Below, piece by piece: positions 1 through 5,723 of a stretch of 13,810 bases of DNA; positions within the stretch are counted from its first letter, which is position 1; each line of letters begins with the position of its first letter. The notes beneath the pieces were generated by a model. It made no database searches. It was not told where the DNA came from and was given only the letters and a program-made list of their open reading frames with translations. The DNA comes from MB-PLM-2 sp964385715 (GTDB lineage: Bacteria > Planctomycetota > Planctomycetia > Pirellulales > UBA7805). Where the stretch lies: the NCBI GenBank assembly GCA_964385715.1, contig CAYLRE010000109.1, positions 1 through 13,810 on the forward strand, in the 5' to 3' direction. The position numbers were made by a program, and so were the translations under genes.

Positions 1-1
1 A

Positions 2-226
2 CTCGATCCCGCTTCGACCGCCCGCATTGAAGATCTCATTTTTGAGCTTCGCGATAACTACACCATTGTTGTGGTGACGCACATTATGCAACAAGCAGCC
101 CGTGTCTCGGATCAGACTGCGTTCTTCTATGAGGGGAACCTGATTGAAGCTGGGCCGACGAAGGAGCTGTTTACCACGCCGCGCGAAGAGCAGACCGAAA
201 ACTACATTACGGGAAGATTCGGGTAA
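2..226 (+). CDS. pstB: Phosphate ABC transporter ATP-binding protein PstB, C-terminal part (partial at the window start)
   Basis: This is the last 74 residues of the ATPase subunit of the high-affinity phosphate importer PstSCAB, which sits on the cytoplasmic face of the inner membrane. The reading frame opens at the window edge with LDPAST, the residues just after the Walker B motif of PstB. It continues through VVVTHIMQQAARVSD, which holds the switch (H-loop) histidine and the MQQAxRxSD stretch characteristic of PstB. It ends with FFYEGNLIEAG, a threonine-rich segment and a C-terminal YITGRFG, matching the usual PstB ending. Walker A and the ABC signature lie upstream of the window. The stop codon is three bases before the phoU start, so the two genes are surely cotranscribed. 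I am confident because both the family motifs and the phoU neighbour agree. Confidence 0.95.
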   Translation, partial: LDPASTARIEDLIFELRDNYTIVVVTHIMQQAARVSDQTAFFYEGNLIEAGPTKELFTTPREEQTENYITGRFG

Positions 227-229
227 GCG

Positions 230-928
230 ATGAGTCAACACTTACAACGAGATCTGGACGCGTTAGAACGCCGGGTGCTTGCTCAGTCGTCGATCGTCGA
301 GGAGATGATCCAGAAGTCGAGCCGCGCGCTTCGCCAGTTGCGACCGGAATTGGTTGCGGAAATTTTGGAGCGTGAAGAACTTGTCGACGAGCAAGAGGTG
401 CAGATCGAAGAGGCATGCTTGAAGATTCTTGCATTGCACCAGCCGGTTGCCGTTGATCTGCGTCGCGTGGCGACGATCCTCAAGATCAATAACGATCTGG
501 AGCGAATGGCCGACCTGGCAGTCAATGTTGCCGAACGTGCTCAGCGATTATCGCGGCATGACGGTTTTCTCGTTCCGGAATCGTTCGATCAAATGGCCCA
601 TCTTACGAGTTCCATGGTGCAGGATGCATTGGATGCGTTTGTGAAAGTCGACGTTGATCTGGCTCGCGAGGTTTGTCAGCGAGACGACGAAGTCGATTCG
701 CTCAATCGCGAGGTCATCGGCGAAATGCAGGATGTGATGCGGACCGAACCGGAGATGGTCGAGGCGGCGCTCTATCTGTTTTCCGCCTCTCGGCATGTGG
801 AGCGGATTGCCGACCACGCAACGAATATTGCCGAAGATGTTATCTATCTCGTCGATGGCGAGATTGCCCGACATAAACACGATTTGGATCCTCTGGAAGA
901 ACCGAGATTGAAGAATGGCGAAGTCTAA
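230..928 (+). CDS. phoU: Phosphate transport system regulator PhoU
   Basis: This 232-residue protein has the normal length for PhoU, the cytoplasmic helical protein that links the Pst transporter to the PhoR/PhoB signal and represses the Pho regulon when phosphate is plentiful. It has two PhoU three-helix repeats. The first contains ALHQPVAVDLRRV and NNDLERMADLAVNVAERA. The second contains the matching ERIADHATNIAEDVIYLV near residues 191-208. The E/DxxxD metal-binding motifs of the family are present in both repeats (DLERMAD and HVERIAD). The start is the ATG three bases after the pstB stop. No strong Shine-Dalgarno sequence is visible, so translation is probably coupled to pstB. The last 14 bases overlap the next gene. 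The identification is secure. Confidence 0.96.
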   Translation: MSQHLQRDLDALERRVLAQSSIVEEMIQKSSRALRQLRPELVAEILEREELVDEQEVQIEEACLKILALHQPVAVDLRRVATILKINNDLERMADLAVNVAERAQRLSRHDGFLVPESFDQMAHLTSSMVQDALDAFVKVDVDLAREVCQRDDEVDSLNREVIGEMQDVMRTEPEMVEAALYLFSASRHVERIADHATNIAEDVIYLVDGEIARHKHDLDPLEEPRLKNGEV

Positions 929-1643
929 GCACCACGTCTTGATCATTGAAGACGATCGGGCACTGTCCGATGTCCTTTCTTACAACTTGGAGCAGGCCGG
1001 GTATGCAGTTTCGATTGCGCACGACGGGCAAGACGGCCTCAACCAAGCACAACTCAAGACTCCCGACGTCATCGTTCTCGATTTGATGCTGCCGGTTATC
1101 GACGGACTTGAGGTCTGTCGGCGGTTACGCAACAACTCTGCGATGCACGACGTGTTGGTCGTTATGCTGACTGCCAAGTCGGAGGAGACCGATCAGGTTA
1201 TCGGACTGGCGCTTGGCGCGGACGACTATGTCACCAAGCCGTTCAGCGTGAAGGTCCTGCTCGAACGGATCAAGGCACTGCTGCGACGTCGGACGACAGG
1301 CGTCGATAAGGGCAACGTGATGGCGAGTCAAGGGATTGTCGTCGACCGGCAGCGTCATTTGGCGACGGCCGCCGACCAGCCACTCGATCTGACGCCCAGC
1401 GAGTTTGCGATTCTCGACATGCTGATTCGGCAACCCGGTCGTGCATTTACTCGTGCGGAACTGATCGACGTGGCGCTCGGAGATACGCTCGTTCTGGAAC
1501 GGACCATCGACGTGCACATTCGCGCGTTGCGCAAGAAGCTAGGTACGAGCGGACCGTTGGTCGAGACTGTTCGCGGTGTCGGCTATCGTTTCCGTGATCC
1601 ACGGATGATGGTTGATGACGTACCGGCCGAGACCGTCTCGTAA
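915..1643 (+). CDS. phoB: PhoB-type response regulator, OmpR/PhoB family
   Basis: This is a 242-residue two-domain transcription factor. Residues 8-120 form the receiver domain, with the acidic pair D13-D14, the phosphoacceptor D56 in VLDLMLP, T86 and K108 in the TKPF motif. Residues 140-230 form the winged-helix DNA-binding domain, with LTPSEFAILDMLIRQPGRAFTRAELI, then the recognition region ERTIDVHIRALRKKLG and the terminal wing VETVRGVGYRF. All catalytic and structural residues expected of a working regulator are present. The gene overlaps phoU by 14 bases in a different frame, which suggests translational coupling. Its position after pstB-phoU makes the phosphate-starvation regulator the best reading. 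The cognate histidine kinase PhoR is not downstream and must lie upstream of the window or elsewhere. The family is certain; the exact PhoB role is inferred from context. Confidence 0.9.
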   Translation: MAKSKHHVLIIEDDRALSDVLSYNLEQAGYAVSIAHDGQDGLNQAQLKTPDVIVLDLMLPVIDGLEVCRRLRNNSAMHDVLVVMLTAKSEETDQVIGLALGADDYVTKPFSVKVLLERIKALLRRRTTGVDKGNVMASQGIVVDRQRHLATAADQPLDLTPSEFAILDMLIRQPGRAFTRAELIDVALGDTLVLERTIDVHIRALRKKLGTSGPLVETVRGVGYRFRDPRMMVDDVPAETVS

Positions 1644-1670
1644 CCTCTGCCTTTCGGCGATGCCGTCGTA

Positions 1671-1693
1671 GCGGACTTTGTACAAAAGTCCGC
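1671..1693. repeat. Perfect 9-bp palindromic hairpin after the phosphate operon
   Basis: The arms GCGGACTTT and AAAGTCCGC enclose a five-base loop, 27 bases after the phoB-like stop codon. There is no T-tract on either side, so it is not a standard intrinsic terminator. It could protect or define the 3' end of the pst-phoU-phoB mRNA, or be one copy of a dispersed intergenic repeat. Only one copy is present in this window. Confidence 0.6.
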
Positions 1694-1718
1694 CCGCGCG
1701 GCTGGTAGCTGTCTCAAC

Positions 1719-1755
1719 AAAAAAAGGCTACCCCAGCAGATCGCTGGAGCAGCCT
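1719..1755 (-). terminator. Intrinsic terminator of the FKBP isomerase gene
   Basis: Read on the minus strand, a 13-pair stem runs from AGGCTGCTCCAGC to GCTGGGGTAGCCT, with a five-base loop and two G-T wobbles. It is followed directly by seven T residues. It starts about 40 bases after the FKBP stop codon. This is the textbook layout of a Rho-independent terminator. Read on the plus strand, the stem could also stop transcripts coming from the phosphate operon, but the T-rich stretch there (about 1768-1781) is 12 bases away, so activity in that direction would be weaker. Confidence 0.85.
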
Positions 1756-1796
1756 GATTCGTATACTCTTTTGAGTTTTTTGGATTGCCGGATTCA

Positions 1797-2507
1797 CTAC
1801 GGCGTCGGCAATGCCGGCGGGACGATCTCGACCAATTCGATCTCGAAGGTGAGAACCGAGTTGGGGCCGATGACGGCGCCACGAGCTTGGTCGCGGTAGG
1901 CCAACTCCGACGGGATGTAGAGTTCCCACTTGGCTCCGACCTTCATTAGCTTCAAGGCTTCGGCCCATCCCTTGATAACGCCGCCGTCGACCTGGAACTC
2001 TAGCGGCTGGTTTCGCTTGTACGAGCTGTCGAACTCGGTGCCATCGATCAAGCGTCCGCGGTAATGGGCGCGGACAGTATCGGTGCCCTTGGGGGTGGCT
2101 CCCGTTCCCGCCTGTACCACTTTGTATTGCAGTCCGCTATCGGTGATCACGACGCCTGGCTTCTTGGCGTTCTCGGCCAAAAACTTGGCTCCCGCCTCCT
2201 TGTTGATCGCGGCTTGGGCGACGGACTTCTTCTGCATTTCTTGTTGAACGGCGGCGAACGCGGCGCGGAATTCCGCTTCGGTGATTTTTAGCTCGTTACC
2301 GGCCATCGCGTCGTTCAATCCGGCGACCAAAGCCTTAATGTCGATCTCCAGGCCATCGCTGCGGAGGTTCATTCCGTAGGTGTAACCGAGACCATAATTC
2401 ACCTTCTGTAGCGGCGTTTCCACCTTGGGTGCGTCCTCGGCCGAAACAATGGACGAAGTTACAAACGCCGAAGCTGCGACGGCGAGCAGACAGAACAACT
2501 TTCTCAT
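1797..2507 (-). CDS. Exported FKBP-type peptidyl-prolyl cis-trans isomerase (FkpA/Mip-like)
   Basis: This 236-residue protein is predicted to speed proline isomerisation during folding of exported proteins. Residues 1-23 are a signal peptide (positively charged MRK, hydrophobic core, likely cleavage after VSA). Residues 27-115 match the helical FKBP N-terminal dimerisation domain of FkpA and Mip. Residues 125-228 are the FKBP catalytic domain with the pocket residues Y149, F159, D160, V177-I178, W181, Y204 and F221 all present (HYRGRLIDGTEFDSS, GGVIKGW, IGPNSVLTFEIELV). The frame stays open for 113 more codons upstream, but the start at 2507 is chosen because it has an AAGGAG sequence five bases ahead and a signal peptide right after it. 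The gene stands alone, convergent with the phosphate operon, and has its own terminator. Confidence 0.93.
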   Translation of the reverse strand: MRKLFCLLAVAASAFVTSSIVSAEDAPKVETPLQKVNYGLGYTYGMNLRSDGLEIDIKALVAGLNDAMAGNELKITEAEFRAAFAAVQQEMQKKSVAQAAINKEAGAKFLAENAKKPGVVITDSGLQYKVVQAGTGATPKGTDTVRAHYRGRLIDGTEFDSSYKRNQPLEFQVDGGVIKGWAEALKLMKVGAKWELYIPSELAYRDQARGAVIGPNSVLTFEIELVEIVPPALPTP

Positions 2508-2512
2508 GGAAA

Positions 2513-2518
2513 CTCCTT
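2513..2518 (-). promoter_or_regulatory. Shine-Dalgarno sequence that fixes the FKBP gene start
   Basis: AAGGAG lies on the minus strand five bases before the ATG at 2507. It decides between this start and an in-frame ATG 339 bases further upstream, which would put about 113 non-secretory residues ahead of the signal peptide. Confidence 0.85.
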
Positions 2519-3038
2519 CGTGGAAAATGAATGACGCGCGATTCGCAGCGGGAGGCGTCCGGAGAGCGATCACTCGACGCGATGCGGTGTCAAAGGGGCA
2601 GTCTTGTGGCGACAACGGTAAGTCGTTCAGCGTGCGCGGCAGCGCGGGTGGGTTTGTCGCCGGCGGGGGTAGTGAAGATAGGAAAGTATAGTCGCCAGCG
2701 AGGCTTGCGGGTAGGGAGTTGGCCCATTGGGAACCAGCGAAGCTGCCAGATTGGGAGCCGAAAATGGGGGAAATCAACTGGGAAATGGCCGTTTTCTGCC
2801 TTGGGACCACTCTGCGGCTCGCTTCCGCAGCGACACGATCTGACATGCATCTGGTGACAGTTCGAGCCTCGTTTCGCGCGTTCCTGGTGCCGGTATTTCC
2901 AGCCAGTTTCGTACACCATTCTCAGGTTCAATGTGTCCTATGTCCCGCAGGTTTCCGAGATTGTTCAATCCGAAAGGTCTTCGTAACTCGGACTCATTCT
3001 CACGTTGGTAGATGCCGAAAACTGTTGAGGACGTTCCA

Positions 3039-3056
3039 GCGACGCGACGGCGTCGC
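3039..3056 (+). promoter_or_regulatory. Possible leader hairpin before the TolC-like gene
   Basis: The arms GCGACGC and GCGTCGC form a perfect seven-pair GC stem with a four-base loop, ending 11 bases before the ATG at 3068. It covers the place where a Shine-Dalgarno sequence would be, and none is visible. It could affect translation, or could mean that the true start is one of the TTG codons further in. It may also be chance in GC-rich DNA. Confidence 0.3.
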
Positions 3057-3067
3057 CATCTATCCGT

Positions 3068-5707
3068 ATGCCCTCACTCGGTCATCGTGAAGCTGCTTTG
3101 AAGTTGCGCTCCACTGCTAGCATTGCCATCGGGTTGGTTGTCGTATCGTGTCTATTGATAGGCACGGGTACTGGCTGTCGACGTGCCGATTACCGGATGC
3201 GGGCAGACGCGCAGTCTTACGACATCGTGCGGCAAAAAACGAGTGATCCACGTTGGTCGGTGCCTCGGATCGACATTACGCCCGATCCTCTCAGTCGCTT
3301 CTACGACGGGACCGATCCAGATCGCCCTCCGCTGCCGCCGGACGACCCGTCTGCCAATCGGTACATGCAGTGCGCGTACGGAATGCGGGGGCCCAAGGCT
3401 TGGGCCAAGCTTGACCGCTTAAATCAGGTGGAGAACCCGTTCTGGACAGAGAGCCTTCCCGATGCGCCCCAGGTCAAGGATCACGTGCAGGTACCACGGA
3501 TCGATCACCTGGGCCTCGAAGAGTCGATCGAGCTGGGACTAATTCACAGTCGCGATTACCAAGAGCAGATTGAAAACATGTATCTGTCGGCCTTGGTGCT
3601 TACCTTTCAGCGATACCGGTTCGACGTGCGGCCGATCGGGTTCAATGGCGAGCCGTCGACCGCCCTGCTCTTTCGGAATCAGCCGACGGATCAGAGCAAC
3701 CTGGAGCTGGGGCCGACGACCTTGGGCGTTTCCAAGCTGCTTCCTGCTGGCGGTCAGGCTGTCGCCGAGTTGACGAACAACACGCTCTGGATGTTCTCGG
3801 GCGGCAACACGACGGCCACTGCGTCCGGTTTGGCCTACTCGTTAGTGCAACCGCTCTTCGCGGGAGCTGGCCGCGAAATCGCCATGGAGAACTTGACACA
3901 GTCAGAACGCAACTCGCTGTACGCGGCTCGTGATTTCGCCCGTTTTCGCAAGGAGTTTTACACCACCATTCTCACCGGTAAGCGTACGATTCCGCTGCCA
4001 GGTACGACCGGCGGAGGCGAACTCGCCTTCCTGATTCGAGGACAACGAAGCCCTACCGAAGGCTTCTACTCCTTGTTGTTCTCACTACAGCGATGGCGAA
4101 ATCAACAGACGAACGTACAAAGCCTGGAGGGTCTGATTCGAGATCTGGAGCTACTGAGCCAGGCGGGCCGTGCTTCGTCGCTGGATGTGACGCAGCTGGA
4201 GAGTAGTCTTGCCACGGCCAGAGCCATCGAGGCCTCGCGGCGGCGAATGTTCTACGAGAACCTGGATCGTTTCAAGCTTCAGTTGGGGCTTCCGCCCGAT
4301 CTGGATGTCGACTTGGACGATTCGCTGCTTCAGCCGTTCAAGTTTGTCGACCCAAGGTTAACGGAAATTGAGAACCAGCTCGCTGAGTTGGTTCTCAATG
4401 ACGACCCTGCCCGGCAGGGGGAATCGCTCGCTTCACTGCGTGGACTATTGGAGATGATTGTCCCACCGCTGGAGGGCATCGAGGACGATTTTGAGAAGTT
4501 CAAGCAGGTGCTGCCAGAGCGGGAGTTGTCGGAGGAAGAGGCGGCGGCCTTGGTGAAAGACATGGCCGAACGTCGGGAGCAACTCGAGGAAGTGCGACAG
4601 TCGGGAGCCAAACTCTACGATTCGATTGTCGAGATGCAGGCAATTCTCCAAGAGGCAGGCGAACTCTCACCGGAACAGGTGGACGAGACAGTCGACCTGA
4701 TGCGTACCGTTCGTCGAAAGTTGCTGGCGATCGTGCGGCAGCTGACGGGGCTTTCGATCTCCGTGCGGGTCGAGTTGGTGTCGCTTCCCGAGATTCCCTT
4801 CGGCCCGGATGAGGCCGTCAGAGCCGGATTGAACTGCCGTCTGGACCTGATGAATCGCCGCGGTTTTGTGATGGATGCCAGGCGGCGAATGGAGGTAGCT
4901 GCCGATCGTCTTGAAGCAACGTTGAATATTGTTGCCGAGGGCGAATTGAATACCCAACCGCTGCTGGAGAAGGACAATCCGGTCGACTTTCGCGCCAAGG
5001 ACAGTAGTTTCCGTGTGGGCGTTGAAGTTGTGACGCCGCTCGACCGGCGCCGCCAGCGAAATAACTTTCGGGCCGCACAGATCAGTTATCAACGGGCTCG
5101 CCGCAATTTCATGGCGGCCGAGGATCAGGTCAAGCTGGACGTCCGCCGGGAACTCCGTATGGCGGAATCGCAACGGGAAATCTTCGAGGCCAACCGGCGG
5201 GCGCTTCGTGTCGCCGCCTTGGAACTCGATCAGGCGATCGAGCTGGGCGAACTACCTGATGCCCAGCCTGGCGGAAAAGGTATCAACATCTCGCGAGCTC
5301 TCGATAATATTCTGAAGGCCCAGAACGAGTTGATTGAGGCCTGGGTTGATTACGAGACCGCACGGCTGTCGCTCTATCGGGATATGGGGGCGATGGACAT
5401 CGACGAGCGAGGTCACTGGGTCGAGCCGCAAGACATCACGCAATGCTTGAATGGAGATGGCTCGTGCTATGGCGATTCCTGCTATGGCGACGACGGTGCC
5501 TGCTTGACGGAAGACGGAACCGGCTGCGTGATTGTTGAAGAGGGTGCGCCGGCCGAGTTGGGGATGGGGCAGCTGGAGCCGGGCGAAGAAATGAGCCAGG
5601 AATTTCTGCCGCCCGGAGATGAATTGGAGGGGATACTTCCGCCGGAGCTACCGCTGCCCAGCATTTCCCCGGACGAAGACCGAGCGCCAGCACGACCCGG
5701 CGAGTGA
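3068..5707 (+). CDS. TolC-family outer-membrane efflux protein with an enlarged central region and a Cys-rich tail
   Basis: At 879 residues this is nearly twice the size of E. coli TolC. Residues 16-37 form an export signal, probably of a lipoprotein with C37 as the lipid site, though the lipobox is weak. Residues 145-300 carry the first TolC repeat (EESIELGLIHSRDYQEQIEN, then strand-like LGPTTLGVSKLLPAGGQ and SLVQPLFAGAGREIAMENL), followed by coiled coil 350-405. Residues 430-560 are an acidic helical insertion. The second repeat follows at 580-775 (DEAVRAGLNCRLDLMNRRGFV, VGVEVVTPLDRRRQRN, DNILKAQNELIEAWVDYETARLSLYRDMG). The tail 790-879 is acidic and proline-rich, with five cysteines. The ATG at 3068 has no good ribosome site; TTG at 3098 or 3104 would give a tidier signal peptide. 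It converges with the adaptor gene, a likely partner in export. Confidence 0.85.
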   Translation: MPSLGHREAALKLRSTASIAIGLVVVSCLLIGTGTGCRRADYRMRADAQSYDIVRQKTSDPRWSVPRIDITPDPLSRFYDGTDPDRPPLPPDDPSANRYMQCAYGMRGPKAWAKLDRLNQVENPFWTESLPDAPQVKDHVQVPRIDHLGLEESIELGLIHSRDYQEQIENMYLSALVLTFQRYRFDVRPIGFNGEPSTALLFRNQPTDQSNLELGPTTLGVSKLLPAGGQAVAELTNNTLWMFSGGNTTATASGLAYSLVQPLFAGAGREIAMENLTQSERNSLYAARDFARFRKEFYTTILTGKRTIPLPGTTGGGELAFLIRGQRSPTEGFYSLLFSLQRWRNQQTNVQSLEGLIRDLELLSQAGRASSLDVTQLESSLATARAIEASRRRMFYENLDRFKLQLGLPPDLDVDLDDSLLQPFKFVDPRLTEIENQLAELVLNDDPARQGESLASLRGLLEMIVPPLEGIEDDFEKFKQVLPERELSEEEAAALVKDMAERREQLEEVRQSGAKLYDSIVEMQAILQEAGELSPEQVDETVDLMRTVRRKLLAIVRQLTGLSISVRVELVSLPEIPFGPDEAVRAGLNCRLDLMNRRGFVMDARRRMEVAADRLEATLNIVAEGELNTQPLLEKDNPVDFRAKDSSFRVGVEVVTPLDRRRQRNNFRAAQISYQRARRNFMAAEDQVKLDVRRELRMAESQREIFEANRRALRVAALELDQAIELGELPDAQPGGKGINISRALDNILKAQNELIEAWVDYETARLSLYRDMGAMDIDERGHWVEPQDITQCLNGDGSCYGDSCYGDDGACLTEDGTGCVIVEEGAPAELGMGQLEPGEEMSQEFLPPGDELEGILPPELPLPSISPDEDRAPARPGE
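5462..5491 (+). repeat. 15-bp tandem duplication encoding SCYGD twice
   Basis: Two adjacent 15-base units, TCGTGCTATGGCGAT and TCCTGCTATGGCGAC, differ at two positions and keep the frame. They encode residues 799-803 and 804-808 of the TolC-like protein and each adds one cysteine to the tail. Confidence 0.85.
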
Positions 5708-5723
5708 GCGGCGTCGTGATTCG

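Larger units (their letters stand above)
2508..3067. other. Divergent intergenic region between the FKBP and TolC-like genes
   Basis: These 560 bases should hold the promoters of both flanking genes. No convincing paired -35/-10 was found for either. A TTGACA on the minus strand at 2588-2593 lies 80 bases before the FKBP start, but the hexamer 17 bases on (ATCGCT) is a poor -10. Between 2727 and 2806 the motif T/C-TGGGA recurs four times at intervals of 24, 27 and 23 bases. A hairpin stands just before the TolC-like start. The open frames here have no recognisable protein features. Confidence 0.5.

Noticed and set aside
548..946. 132-codon minus-strand open frame opposite phoU
   Set aside because: It is antisense to a certain gene and has no protein family features.
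2565..2593. Possible FKBP promoter: minus-strand TTGACA at 2588-2593
   Set aside because: The hexamer 17 bases downstream, ATCGCT, matches the -10 consensus at about one position only.
2508..2846. In-frame N-terminal extension of the FKBP gene by 113 codons
   Set aside because: The extension is Pro/Arg/Ser-rich without domain features and would bury the signal peptide. The ATG at 2507 has an ideal AAGGAG.
2719..3090. 123-codon plus-strand open frame in the divergent region, overlapping the TolC-like start
   Set aside because: No recognisable feature; its first part simply translates the repeated TGGGA motifs.
3092..3106. GCTGCTTTGAAGTTG here and again at 13168-13182
   Set aside because: A single shared 15-mer has roughly a one-in-ten chance of arising in a window of this length, and the two contexts are unrelated.
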